A stretch of 64,000 bases of DNA from Sphingobacteriaceae bacterium DW12 (GTDB taxonomy: Bacteria; Bacteroidota; Bacteroidia; Sphingobacteriales; Sphingobacteriaceae): positions 62,001-126,000 of the forward strand of contig JROE01000001.1 of the NCBI GenBank assembly GCA_000783305.1. The letters run 5' to 3'. Made by a program: the position numbers and the translations under genes. This document shows positions 26,987 through 35,789 of this stretch, piece by piece. How positions within the stretch are numbered: position 1 is the first letter of the stretch; each line of letters starts with the position of its first letter. The notes beneath the pieces were generated by a model. The model saw nothing but the letters and a program-made list of their open reading frames with translations. It was not told the DNA's origin and ran no database searches.

Positions 26987-27054
26987 GAATGTTGCTGTTT
27001 TTTTTAATTGCACAAAGATAGAAAATTCAAACTAACTAATGCATATATTTAAGT

Positions 27055-27384
27055 ATGCAATGGATTGAGATTCCAAAAAGTTATTTAACCAGCCCTAATC
27101 AGATTACTTTGGTGAAACTACCTGAGTTGAACTTTTGTTTGATCAAAAATGGTCTCCATTGGGCTGCCTTTGCTGCCAAGTGTCCGCATGCTGGAGCCTT
27201 GTTATCTAGTGGCTGGTGCGAAAATGGACGGATAATATGCTCCTACCATCGTCACGCTTTCTCCTTAGATAGTGGTCGCGGAGACCCTGGGCAAGGTGAT
27301 TATCTAAAAATATTTCCCCTTAAAGAAGAATCCAATAGACTTTATATAGGGCTGGAAAAGCCATGGTGGAAGAAGATTTTCTAA
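27055..27384 (+). CDS. Rieske [2Fe-2S] ferredoxin-like protein
   Basis: A 109-residue soluble protein with both Rieske ligand motifs, CPHAG (Cys-x-His) and CSYHRHAF (Cys-x2-His). The lone-domain size is that of Rieske ferredoxins or of a NirD-like small subunit; no oxygenase or nitrite reductase gene is adjacent. There is no signal peptide or membrane anchor, so it is probably a cytoplasmic electron carrier. It is divergent from ychF. The 284-bp gap after it (27385-27668) shows no gene or clear hairpin. Confidence 0.85.
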   Translation: MQWIEIPKSYLTSPNQITLVKLPELNFCLIKNGLHWAAFAAKCPHAGALLSSGWCENGRIICSYHRHAFSLDSGRGDPGQGDYLKIFPLKEESNRLYIGLEKPWWKKIF

Positions 27385-27668
27385 AGATACTTATCTGATC
27401 AACATGTTGATTTAATACAGAATTTATCGTTAACTTTATTTAACTAATTCTTGTTTCATGAAAGAAGGAAGTTAGTTTAGCGCGTAGGGTCGATAATAAT
27501 TACAACGATTACAACCAATTTAGAGACTATAATACTAATTTTTTTTCACCGGGTACTGTGTGTGTATAACGACACCCTAATATACTGGTAACGATAAGCT
27601 CAAATGTAAATGTGAGGATTTGCAAAAATTGATGTACCAATTAATATTACACGATAAAGTATATACCT

Positions 27669-28208
27669 ATGAAAATTCTAAAAATTATCTTACTAGTGGT
27701 GGCTATACTTATTGCAATACCACTTATTACGGCTCTATTTGTGAAAAAGGACTATGCCGTTGAGAGAGAAATTGTCATTAACAGATCCAAGGACTTCGTA
27801 TTTGATTACATCAAACTCCTCAAGAATCAAGACAACTTTAGTAAATGGGCCACGATGGATCCCCATATGAAAAAGAGTTATGACGGCATTGATGGGACAG
27901 TTGGTTTTATCTCTGCTTGGGATAGCGAGAAGAAAGACGTTGGCAAGGGTGAGCAGGAGATTAAGAAAATTGAACCTGGAGCACGCATTGATTTCGAATT
28001 GAGGTTTATTGAGCCTTTTGAATCCAAGGATCAGGCGCATATGACGACTGAAGCGCTATCTGATTCTACTACCCGTGTCAAGTGGGGATTCGACGGGCAT
28101 ATGGATTATCCAATGAATATCATGCTGTTATGCATGGATTTTGATAAAATGCTTGGAGGAGATCTCGAAATTGGTTTACAAAACTTGAAAACACAGCTAG
28201 AGAAATAA
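27669..28208 (+). CDS. Membrane-anchored SRPBCC (START/polyketide-cyclase-like) protein
   Basis: A 179-residue protein. An N-terminal hydrophobic helix (about 4-24) anchors it. The rest has the SRPBCC helix-grip pattern: YAVEREIVINRSKDFVFDYI, then FSKWATMDPHMKKSYDG, and a C-terminal amphipathic helix. Such proteins bind hydrophobic ligands, but no ligand or reaction can be proposed. It appears monocistronic; an imperfect hairpin lies 30-60 nt after the stop. Confidence 0.75.
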   Translation: MKILKIILLVVAILIAIPLITALFVKKDYAVEREIVINRSKDFVFDYIKLLKNQDNFSKWATMDPHMKKSYDGIDGTVGFISAWDSEKKDVGKGEQEIKKIEPGARIDFELRFIEPFESKDQAHMTTEALSDSTTRVKWGFDGHMDYPMNIMLLCMDFDKMLGGDLEIGLQNLKTQLEK

Positions 28209-28235
28209 TAAATTCTTAAAGCACCAAATACTTCT

Positions 28236-28269
28236 ATCCGCTTCAACAGCTCTCAGGGTTGGAGCGGAT
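28236..28269 (+). other. Hairpin after the SRPBCC gene
   Basis: Arms atccgcttcaac and gttggagcggat (12 bp, one G-T wobble) around a 10-nt loop. No T-run follows, so termination is uncertain. Confidence 0.4.
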
Positions 28270-28285
28270 TATCGTGCGAATAACC

Positions 28286-28315
28286 TTTATTACGCCTTTA
28301 ATTTGAGTATATTTG
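28286..28315 (+). promoter_or_regulatory. Candidate gpsA promoter
   Basis: TTT (28286-28288), a 19-bp spacer and TATATTTG (28308-28315). The -33 element is incomplete. It is 34 nt before the gpsA ATG. Confidence 0.4.
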
Positions 28316-28349
28316 CAACGTTAAGTTTGAAAAAAATTAACAGACGTGT

Positions 28350-29351
28350 ATGCAATATAAGAAAATTGGTGTCATTGGGAGCGGCAGTTGGGCCACAGCA
28401 ATGATTAAGATGATGACGGACAATACTGCTGAAAAGACTATTCTCTGGTGGGTCCGCAAACAGGAGGATCGAGACTATATATTAGCGTATAGGCACAATC
28501 CTAGTTATTTAAGTGCTGTAGAAATAAAATTGTCCCGCGATCAAATATCCACTGATGCTTTGAGCATCATACAGAAATCGGACATCATAATCTTAAATAC
28601 TCCTGCCGCTTATTTAAAGGCTGCGCTCCGGGACGTCAAGCCTGAGCACCTAAGGGGGAAGGTCATTGTCTCTGCCATAAAAGGGATTGTTCCTGATGAA
28701 AATCTAATTGTTGGCGAATATTTGATGAAATTTTTTGATGTTGATCTTGCAAATATTGTTGTAATAGGTGGACCATGTCATGCCGAAGAGGTCTCCTTGG
28801 AAAAATTGTCGTATCTGACATTAGCCTCCAAAGAAATTGAAAATGCTCAATTAATAGCGGAAATCCTGCAAAATAGGTATATAAAGACAATAATATCTGC
28901 CGACGTTTTAGGTGTTGAATATGGTGCAGTATTGAAGAATATATATGCATTAGCGGGAGGAATTTGCCATGGATTAGGCTTTGGAGATAATTTTCAAGCT
29001 GTCCTCGTGTCCAACGCGATACGAGAGATGGAGACTTGCCTAGATGTAATAGATCCGCAGGAGCGGGAAATTAATGCTTCTGCCTATCTTGGCGATTTAC
29101 TGGTTACGGCATATTCTCAATTTAGCCGCAATCGAACTTTCGGCAATATGATTGGTAAAGGCTACAGTGTCCAATCGGCCCAGTTGGAGATGAATATGGT
29201 TGCAGAGGGGTACTATGCGTCAGCCTGTATACAACGTGTCATACAACAATACCAGCTAGATATGCCCATTTGTGAAGCCGTTTATGAAATACTATACCAG
29301 CACAGATCCGCTTTGCAGACTGTAAAAACACTTGCAGACTCCTTAAATTAA
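28350..29351 (+). CDS. gpsA: NAD(P)H-dependent glycerol-3-phosphate dehydrogenase
   Basis: Reduces dihydroxyacetone phosphate to sn-glycerol-3-phosphate for phospholipid synthesis. The protein has 333 residues. The Rossmann motif is IGVIGSGSWATAM (about 6-18). The GpsA signature regions IGGPCHAEEVSLEKLSYL and GVEYGAVLKNIYALAGGICHGLGFGDN are present; the lysine in GAVLKNIYA is the catalytic one. It is cytoplasmic. The next gene, hemF, starts only 2 nt after the stop, so the two are cotranscribed although they serve different pathways. Confidence 0.93.
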   Translation: MQYKKIGVIGSGSWATAMIKMMTDNTAEKTILWWVRKQEDRDYILAYRHNPSYLSAVEIKLSRDQISTDALSIIQKSDIIILNTPAAYLKAALRDVKPEHLRGKVIVSAIKGIVPDENLIVGEYLMKFFDVDLANIVVIGGPCHAEEVSLEKLSYLTLASKEIENAQLIAEILQNRYIKTIISADVLGVEYGAVLKNIYALAGGICHGLGFGDNFQAVLVSNAIREMETCLDVIDPQEREINASAYLGDLLVTAYSQFSRNRTFGNMIGKGYSVQSAQLEMNMVAEGYYASACIQRVIQQYQLDMPICEAVYEILYQHRSALQTVKTLADSLN

Positions 29352-29353
29352 TA

Positions 29354-30253
29354 ATGATTATGACAAGAGACCACATAACAGATACATATAAGAAGATACA
29401 AGACGAAATCACTCAAGCATTGGAACGATTGGATGGCAAAGCCAAATTCCAAGAGGAGGTTTGGGAACGAGAAGGTGGTGGAGGTGGGCGCACACGCATT
29501 ATACAGGGAGGCAACCTTCTGGAAAAAGGCGGAGTCAATTTTTCTGCTGTCCATGGCACATTACCCGCTCCTATAAAGAAAGCTTTCGGTGTAGATGAAG
29601 ATCAGTTTTTTGCGACGGGTGTTTCTATCGTTCTACATCCCCATCATCCTTTGGTTCCGATCATCCATATGAATATACGTTATTTTGAACTGAACGAACA
29701 AGTCCGATGGTTCGGTGGCGGGATAGATCTAACACCACATTATGTATACCCACAAGATGCCACCTACTTTCATCAAACCCTAAAGGATACTTGCGATAAA
29801 CACCATCCAAATTTTTATAGCGAATTTAAAGCTTGGGCAGATCGCTATTTCTACATTAAACATCGTGATGAAACGCGAGGTATCGGGGGCATTTTCTATG
29901 ATAGGCTCACTCCTGAGAAAACGGGGCTTTCCTACGAAGAGATCTTTGACTTTTCCTGTGATTTGGGACGTACATTTGCGCCAGTCTATATTGAACTTGC
30001 TAATAGACATCGCGATGAACTTTTCACCCAAGAGCAAAAAGATTGGCAACTCATCCGCCGCGGCAGATATGTTGAGTTCAATTTGGTGTACGATGCAGGT
30101 ACCAAGTTTGGATTGGAGACGAATGGCCGAATAGAGTCTATACTCATGAGCCTTCCTTCGCAAGCAAATTGGGCGTACGATTACAAGGCAATCCCTGGAT
30201 CTGCAGAAGAAAAGACACTATCCTTGCTAAAACGGGGAATTGACTGGGTTTAA
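29354..30253 (+). CDS. hemF: Oxygen-dependent coproporphyrinogen III oxidase
   Basis: Converts coproporphyrinogen III to protoporphyrinogen IX with O2, a late heme step. At 299 residues it has the usual length. Conserved segments are REGGGGGRTRIIQGG, RWFGGGIDLTPHYVYPQDA, RGIGGIFYDRL and GRYVEFNLVYDAGTKFGL. Two starts are possible, ATG at 29354 or 29360 (MTRDHIT); the first is given. It lies 2 nt after gpsA and 23 nt before an M16 peptidase gene. Presence of the aerobic enzyme points to an oxygen-using organism. Confidence 0.95.
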   Translation: MIMTRDHITDTYKKIQDEITQALERLDGKAKFQEEVWEREGGGGGRTRIIQGGNLLEKGGVNFSAVHGTLPAPIKKAFGVDEDQFFATGVSIVLHPHHPLVPIIHMNIRYFELNEQVRWFGGGIDLTPHYVYPQDATYFHQTLKDTCDKHHPNFYSEFKAWADRYFYIKHRDETRGIGGIFYDRLTPEKTGLSYEEIFDFSCDLGRTFAPVYIELANRHRDELFTQEQKDWQLIRRGRYVEFNLVYDAGTKFGLETNGRIESILMSLPSQANWAYDYKAIPGSAEEKTLSLLKRGIDWV

Positions 30254-30276
30254 CAATTTTATGGATAACGATTTTT

Positions 30277-31518
30277 ATGATCAAATTTGAGAAATTTATA
30301 TTAGACAACGGTCTTCGTGTACTGGTCCACGAAGATCATCATACCGCCATGGCCTGTGTAAACATGCTGTATGACGTAGGTGCGCGAGATGAATCTCCCG
30401 ATCAAACTGGCTTTGCTCATCTATTCGAGCACCTTATGTTCGGAGGGTCGGCCCATATACCCAGTTATGACACCCCGCTACAACAAGTTGGTGGAGAGAA
30501 CAACGCTTTTACCTCAAATGATATTACCAACTACTACATCACTCTTCCTGCTGTTAATCTAGAGACCGCTTTTTGGCTAGAGTCTGATCGTATGTTAAGC
30601 CTCGCATTTTCGGATCAAAGTTTAGAAGTTCAACGACAAGTCGTTATAGAAGAGTTTAAACAACGCTACTTGAACCAACCCTATGGAGATGTATGGCTTA
30701 AATTGCGTCCATTAGCTTATCGAGAGCATCCCTACAAGTGGGCGACTATTGGCAAAGAACTCGCGCATATTGAAGAAGCTAAAATGGAGGATGTCAAAAC
30801 ATTTTTCAAGAAACATTATAATCCACAGCATGCTATTATGGTTGTCACTGGAAATGTGACGTTCGATCGAGTGCGTGATTTAGCTCAGAAATGGTTTGCT
30901 GATATCCCTGCAGGGGAGAAGTATCAACGTAATCTCCCTACTGAGCCGTTGCAGACAGAAGCTCGAAGACTTGAGGTTGACGCAGATGTGCCTGTGGATG
31001 CCATACATATAGCGTTTCACGGTCCTTCAAGAATGCACCCGGACTATCAGGCTATGGACTTAATTTCTGATGTGCTTTCTCGAGGTGCTTCCTCCCGACT
31101 ATATCGTCGATTAGTTAAAGAGAAGAAAATTTTTAGTGAGATTAATGCATACGTCACAGGTAGTATTGATGACAATCTATTTGTCATAGAAGGTAAGCCA
31201 AGTAGTGGTATCTCTACTAGAGATGGGGAAGAAGCTATATGGATGGAACTAGATATACTTAAGCATCAAGAAGTATCCGAAGAGGAATTGGAGAAAGTGA
31301 AGAATAAAATTGAGTCGACATTGGTTTTTGCAGAGCTTTCCATATTGGACAAAGCAATGAACCTCGCATATTACGAGCTTTTAGGTGATGCCCATGGATA
31401 CAACTCCGAGATTGATAAATACCTCGCCGTCCGTCCTGAAAATATCCAGAGTCAGGCCTCACAAATCTTTAGACCAGAAAACTCCTCCACACTTATCTAT
31501 CATGCAAAATCAAAATAA
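30277..31518 (+). CDS. M16 family zinc metallopeptidase (catalytic subunit)
   Basis: A 413-residue peptidase of the pitrilysin/insulinase family. The inverted zinc motif HLFEH (in GFAHLFEHLMFGG) is intact, and the third ligand is in the VVIEEF region downstream. Two M16 half-domains follow (about 1-190 and 195-410). There is no signal peptide. The next gene overlaps it by 17 nt and encodes a partner without the zinc motif, so the active form is probably a heterodimer as in mitochondrial processing peptidase-type M16B enzymes. The substrate is unknown. The operon may begin at gpsA-hemF (gap 23 nt). Confidence 0.88.
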   Translation: MIKFEKFILDNGLRVLVHEDHHTAMACVNMLYDVGARDESPDQTGFAHLFEHLMFGGSAHIPSYDTPLQQVGGENNAFTSNDITNYYITLPAVNLETAFWLESDRMLSLAFSDQSLEVQRQVVIEEFKQRYLNQPYGDVWLKLRPLAYREHPYKWATIGKELAHIEEAKMEDVKTFFKKHYNPQHAIMVVTGNVTFDRVRDLAQKWFADIPAGEKYQRNLPTEPLQTEARRLEVDADVPVDAIHIAFHGPSRMHPDYQAMDLISDVLSRGASSRLYRRLVKEKKIFSEINAYVTGSIDDNLFVIEGKPSSGISTRDGEEAIWMELDILKHQEVSEEELEKVKNKIESTLVFAELSILDKAMNLAYYELLGDAHGYNSEIDKYLAVRPENIQSQASQIFRPENSSTLIYHAKSK

Positions 31519-32797
31519 TTTAAATAGGTCTTTACCTCCCCAATTCAACAGCATTGACGGTATTCAGCTCATTTCACCAGTAGAGTCTATATTTGAAAAC
31601 GGTCTTAGGTTATTTTTGTTTGATAGCCCGGGACAAGAACTTGTCCGTCTAGAGTGGATATTTAACAATGTATTTGACGAAAACGAAAATCCGCTTTTGA
31701 ATACAACGCTCAGCGCTATGATAAAGGAAGGAACATTGGATATGTCAAGTGCTGAAATTGCAGAGGTCGTCGATTATTATGGCGCCTACCTGATTCCGGA
31801 ATACAGCTACGACCAGACAAGTATCACTTTGTATGTCCTCAACAAGCATATTGGCAAGCTGCTACCGGTTATCAAGCAACTATTGACGCAGGCTACTTTT
31901 CCTCAAAACGAATTGGATACGTACGTTCAGAATAATAAACAAACCTTAAGTATCTCGCTTCAAAAAAATGACTTCGTAGCGCGTCGATTATTCTACACAG
32001 ATGTATTTGGTGAAAACAGGTACGGTACCGTACCCACTGTAGAACAGTACGATAGTATAACTCGGGAGCAAATTATCGATTTATATACTAAGCAAGTGCA
32101 ACCTCATAATTGTAGCCTTTTCATTTCTGGAAAGATTGATGATGCCCTGATGGGTGCAATTACAACCACCTTTGGTGAACAATGGACCGCCACTCATCCT
32201 GAAATTAGTTTAAGCACCCCTATATTAAGGGCTACAGATGGCAAGCTGATATACGAGGAGAGAAAAGAAGCACTACAATCCGCCTTGCGACTCGGTTACC
32301 CTATTATTGGGAGAAGCCACATTGATTTCCCGGAGGTACAGGTGGTGAATACACTTCTCGGCGGTTTTTTCGGATCTCGATTAATGCGGAACATACGGGA
32401 GGAAAAGGGATACACATACAGCATAGGCTCTGCAGTAGCCAGTTTGAAGCACGGTGGTTTTTTTACGATTGCATCAGAAGTAGGGGCGGAGTTTACCCAA
32501 GCTACCTTGACCGAAATTGATATAGAGTTGGATAAACTACAGCAAGAATTAGTTTCTGACGAAGAGCTTGCAACGGTAAAAAGCTATATGTTAGGCTCTA
32601 TGCTGGGGAGCCTAGAGAGTATCTTTTCCCATGCAGATAAGTTTAAAAATGTACACTATTCGGGCATATCCCTTGATTACTATGATCGTTACACCCAGGC
32701 TGTCAAGTCAATCACAGCAGAGCGTGTAATGGATATTGCTAAAAAGTACTTTAGGAAAGAAAATCTTGTCAGGGTTGTGGTTGGTAAATTGGACTAA
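31502..32797 (+). CDS. M16 family non-catalytic partner subunit
   Basis: A 431-residue M16-fold protein starting MQNQNNLNRSLPPQFNSIDG. A longer frame from 31385 would overlap the previous gene by 134 nt and its extra residues are not M16-like, so the ATG at 31502 is preferred (17-nt overlap). The HxxEH zinc motif is absent: the matching region reads NTTLSAMIKEGTLDMSSAE. The substrate-binding R/Y-type motif RNIREEKGYTYSIGSA is well conserved. The usual division of labour in bacterial M16B pairs is therefore expected. It ends 24 nt before a hairpin terminator. Confidence 0.88.
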   Translation: MQNQNNLNRSLPPQFNSIDGIQLISPVESIFENGLRLFLFDSPGQELVRLEWIFNNVFDENENPLLNTTLSAMIKEGTLDMSSAEIAEVVDYYGAYLIPEYSYDQTSITLYVLNKHIGKLLPVIKQLLTQATFPQNELDTYVQNNKQTLSISLQKNDFVARRLFYTDVFGENRYGTVPTVEQYDSITREQIIDLYTKQVQPHNCSLFISGKIDDALMGAITTTFGEQWTATHPEISLSTPILRATDGKLIYEERKEALQSALRLGYPIIGRSHIDFPEVQVVNTLLGGFFGSRLMRNIREEKGYTYSIGSAVASLKHGGFFTIASEVGAEFTQATLTEIDIELDKLQQELVSDEELATVKSYMLGSMLGSLESIFSHADKFKNVHYSGISLDYYDRYTQAVKSITAERVMDIAKKYFRKENLVRVVVGKLD

Positions 32798-32820
32798 CTC
32801 GCGATAGTCAATACGATGAG

Positions 32821-32863
32821 AATAGAAAGGAGGGATTCATCTAGGTTATCCCTCCTTTCTATT
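32821..32863. terminator. Bidirectional hairpin overlapping the end of the exonuclease gene
   Basis: Perfect arms aatagaaaggagggat (32821-32836) and atccctcctttctatt (32848-32863). The right arm lies inside the last codons of the minus-strand exonuclease gene. It ends the M16 transcript; its action on the opposite transcript is plausible. Confidence 0.8.
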
Positions 32864-34267
32864 TTCCATTATAGTAGATAGTGATGGTATATCTGTCACT
32901 TTCTGAGGGTTATTTTCTAAATATTGGCGTATCAACTGCATCACATAATAGTTGCTCGTACACAAATCCTTTGAGCCTATCATGTCCTCAATAGATTGAA
33001 TATCCTGATATCCATCAACAAATCCCATCGCATACAGATTATTGTCCTTAACATAGATGTAACTTTGTTCTTCATCTGTTCGTCCCTTATCGACGATAAC
33101 ATAGCTTCTCTTATTTTCGCCCAATGATCGTATAGCTAAATACACCTTGACATTATACAGCGCTTGCGTAGGGAGTTCGTGCGATTCTTCTGGAAGATTT
33201 CGATCGCCTCTTTGTGTCCCAGACGGCGAATAAAAGTTACACAGAAGTGGATCCAAGCCGTATTCATCTATCAAACTCAACAACATTTGATTAGCTTCAT
33301 ATGGACGTTCAAAATAGAGGATGCAACGCACTCCCTTGGCAACTTTAGTCACCGCCAGCCGTTGGTATCCTTTCATATCTTCGTAAGACAAAATCCCGAT
33401 TTTGGGCTCATACTGTTTGAGTGCGCGGTTATGCACAGGCCAGTACTTCTTAATCAGGTTGTATTCCATCAACAACGCCATCAATTCGGTTCCAGAAAGT
33501 ATAGCTTCGATGTCGTGGATTTCGTTTACAAATAACTGCCGTTTGGCAGTCGTATTATTACCCGTGAAGTGACTCAGTACGCGCTTTCTAATATTAATTG
33601 CTTTGCCTACGTAAATAATTTGCCCCTTATTGTTGCGAAATATATAAATACCCACATCAGTAGGTAATTCTTCAAATACAGACCTTTCAATGTGAGTAGG
33701 TAACAACTGCTCCTTAGCATGTGGTTGAAGAAACGAATCGATAAGTCCTTTTCCATTTGCATTTAGTATCTTTTCAAATAGCAATACTGTCGCTTTAGCA
33801 TCACCGGCAGCACGATGGCGATCAGTCAGTGGGATATCCAAACTTTGACAAATCCGCCCTAGGCTATAAGATGGATAGCCTTTGAAAATACCACGGGACA
33901 ACCTCACGGTGCACAGTTTGGGAGCTTTCCAGGTATATCCTATTTTTTTGAACTGAGCATGTACAAATGAATAATCAAAATTTACATTGTGCGCAACGAA
34001 AATTTTCCCTTCCAGTAGCTTGAAAATTTGATCACCCACATCTTCAAAGCGAGGCGCATCCGCTACCATTTCAGGAGTAATGCCCGTCAATACCTGGATA
34101 TGATATGGAATATCGCACTCCGGATTTATCAACGTCTGATAACTATCTATGATACGAACACCATCGTGGACATAAATAGCAATCTCTGTGATTCCACTTT
34201 TGTCCGCATGGCCTCCAGTAGTCTCAATATCTACTATGGCATAGGTATTACCCTTCATACAACTCAT
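32846..34267 (-). CDS. DEDDh exonuclease fused to a UvrC-type GIY-YIG nuclease
   Basis: A 473-residue two-domain nuclease. Residues of about 8-165 form a DNA polymerase III epsilon-like 3'-5' exonuclease: VDIETTGG (DxE), VAHNVNFDYSF, and HRAAGDAKAT (the H...D of DEDDh). Residues of about 195-280 form a GIY-YIG domain (LPTDVGIYIFRNNKGQIIYV, then GKAINIRKRVLSHF) as in UvrC and Cho. The C-terminal 190 residues have no domain I recognise. The combination resembles exonuclease-Cho fusions in other bacteria and suggests DNA repair, but no UvrA/B gene is near. The start at 34267 is a clear MSCMKGNTYAIVD; an alternative is M4. Confidence 0.88.
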   Translation of the reverse strand: MSCMKGNTYAIVDIETTGGHADKSGITEIAIYVHDGVRIIDSYQTLINPECDIPYHIQVLTGITPEMVADAPRFEDVGDQIFKLLEGKIFVAHNVNFDYSFVHAQFKKIGYTWKAPKLCTVRLSRGIFKGYPSYSLGRICQSLDIPLTDRHRAAGDAKATVLLFEKILNANGKGLIDSFLQPHAKEQLLPTHIERSVFEELPTDVGIYIFRNNKGQIIYVGKAINIRKRVLSHFTGNNTTAKRQLFVNEIHDIEAILSGTELMALLMEYNLIKKYWPVHNRALKQYEPKIGILSYEDMKGYQRLAVTKVAKGVRCILYFERPYEANQMLLSLIDEYGLDPLLCNFYSPSGTQRGDRNLPEESHELPTQALYNVKVYLAIRSLGENKRSYVIVDKGRTDEEQSYIYVKDNNLYAMGFVDGYQDIQSIEDMIGSKDLCTSNYYVMQLIRQYLENNPQKVTDIPSLSTIMENRKEG

Positions 34268-34331
34268 TTTTTTAGTATAGATACAAATGTAATACTAAAA
34301 AAAATAGTTATGACATTCGAGTTTAAAAAAA

Positions 34332-35054
34332 CTATGGATTCATCAAATCTCTAATGGCGACAGAAGCTATAGCCCCACCAAATGCAGCAGGCAAGTAGGA
34401 TATCGTTCCATAGGCTGATTTTTTAAAATTACTGCCGTCAGTATAGAGAAGTGAATTTTTATCTGGTAGTTCCGTTGAAAAGGCAACCTTTACACCATCA
34501 CGAATTCCGTGCTTACGCAGCTTTTTTCGAATATGATGAGCTAGTTTACAGTTGTAGGATTCGCTAATATCTGCAATTCTAATTTTGGTCGGATCAACTT
34601 TTCCTCCAGCGCCCATTGAGCTTACAAAAGGGACCTTAGCATCCAATGCTAAGCGAATAAAAAATAGCTTAGGGGTGATACTGTCAATCGCCTCTACACA
34701 ATAGTCGGGCTTGAGGTCCAATAAAGCTGGGATTTTTTCAGGAATAATAAAATCTTCAACGACAGTCAAATCCAATTCGGGATTGATTGCCAACAATCTT
34801 TCTTTCATAATCTGCGCCTTTGCTTGACCGTGATTGATAGCCAAGGCAGGTAATTGACGATTGCGGTTAGTAGGATCTACCGTATCTCCATCGATGATGG
34901 TCATTTTTCCGACACCTGCACGGCAAACGAATTCTGCGGCAAATGATCCTACACCACCTAATCCCAGTATCATAACATGTGATTGTGCTAATTTTTCCAA
35001 CGCTGGACGCCCCACGAGTGCTTCAGTGCGCGATAGCCATGATAAATCTTTCAT
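34332..35054 (-). CDS. tcdA: tRNA threonylcarbamoyladenosine dehydratase
   Basis: An E1-like ATP-dependent enzyme that cyclises t6A37 of tRNA to ct6A. The protein has 240 residues, usual for TcdA/CsdL. It contains the adenylation motif GLGGVGSFAAEFVCRAGVG, the acidic IIDGDTVDPTNRNRQLPA, and the family segment VSSMGAGGKVDPTKIRIADI. This last segment separates it from ThiF and MoeB, which carry CxxC zinc motifs. It starts 3 nt after the stop of the TatD-like gene, so it is part of the minus-strand operon from purA. Confidence 0.9.
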   Translation of the reverse strand: MKDLSWLSRTEALVGRPALEKLAQSHVMILGLGGVGSFAAEFVCRAGVGKMTIIDGDTVDPTNRNRQLPALAINHGQAKAQIMKERLLAINPELDLTVVEDFIIPEKIPALLDLKPDYCVEAIDSITPKLFFIRLALDAKVPFVSSMGAGGKVDPTKIRIADISESYNCKLAHHIRKKLRKHGIRDGVKVAFSTELPDKNSLLYTDGSNFKKSAYGTISYLPAAFGGAIASVAIRDLMNP

Positions 35055-35057
35055 AAA

Positions 35058-35717
35058 TTAATGAAAAACAGATTGATAATTTTTAAATATTTGTTCTTGA
35101 AGTTGTGACACTTCGACATTTCTAATTTTTGCAACATATTCATAAATAGATGCTATAGGCACGGCCGCTGTATCCGTTTCCAAAAAGAATCTATCTGAAG
35201 GTATCTCCATTAATAGACTGTCCAAACGGCCCTGAAAGACTGATTGTCCAAATGATAAAAGATAGCCCTTTCTCAATAACAAGTCTGCTAGCGACTTATT
35301 TTTCTGAAAACCATGGAAAATAACACGTCCGGTATGCTGTTGATGCCGGAGCAATTCAACCACCTCCTGAAAAGCTCGAACGCAATGTACAATCAAGGGC
35401 ATATGGTGTGTTTGCGCCAATTGAATCTGGGCAACAAAAACTTCTCGCTGCAAAGTGAAATCTGTTGATGTAACTTTGTCCAACCCACATTCGCCGATAC
35501 CGATAATTGCCCTTTCTGTAAGCAAACCGTTCAATCTGTTGAATAGATTATCAAGAGTTCCGTAATCAATATCCCAGGGGTGGATGCCAGCTGTACTAGG
35601 TCTGTGTTGCACATCCTCGCCATGGTTTAGGGCTACATTATGGATACGCAATATCTGAGAAGAGTCATCTTCTATCCCGGTATTATGTGTATGTATATCG
35701 ATAAAAACGGCAGCCAT
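35058..35717 (-). CDS. TatD-family metal-dependent hydrolase
   Basis: A 219-residue protein, shorter than typical TatD (about 255-265). The metal ligands visible are IDIHTH (HxH), GIGECGLDK (Glu), MPLIVHCVRAFQE (His), FHGFQKN (His) and ETDTAA (Asp). E. coli TatD is a 3'-5' exonuclease/DNase; whether this smaller version does the same is unknown. It lies between pabB (72-nt gap) and tcdA (3-nt gap) in the same direction. The shortness lies between the motifs, not in the ends. Confidence 0.85.
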   Translation of the reverse strand: MAAVFIDIHTHNTGIEDDSSQILRIHNVALNHGEDVQHRPSTAGIHPWDIDYGTLDNLFNRLNGLLTERAIIGIGECGLDKVTSTDFTLQREVFVAQIQLAQTHHMPLIVHCVRAFQEVVELLRHQQHTGRVIFHGFQKNKSLADLLLRKGYLLSFGQSVFQGRLDSLLMEIPSDRFFLETDTAAVPIASIYEYVAKIRNVEVSQLQEQIFKNYQSVFH

Positions 35718-35789
35718 ATGTTTGCAAGCTGCAAATCTCCGAAAAATAATTGAGCTAATAAATTTTATCTACCAAATGAGTATAGATAA

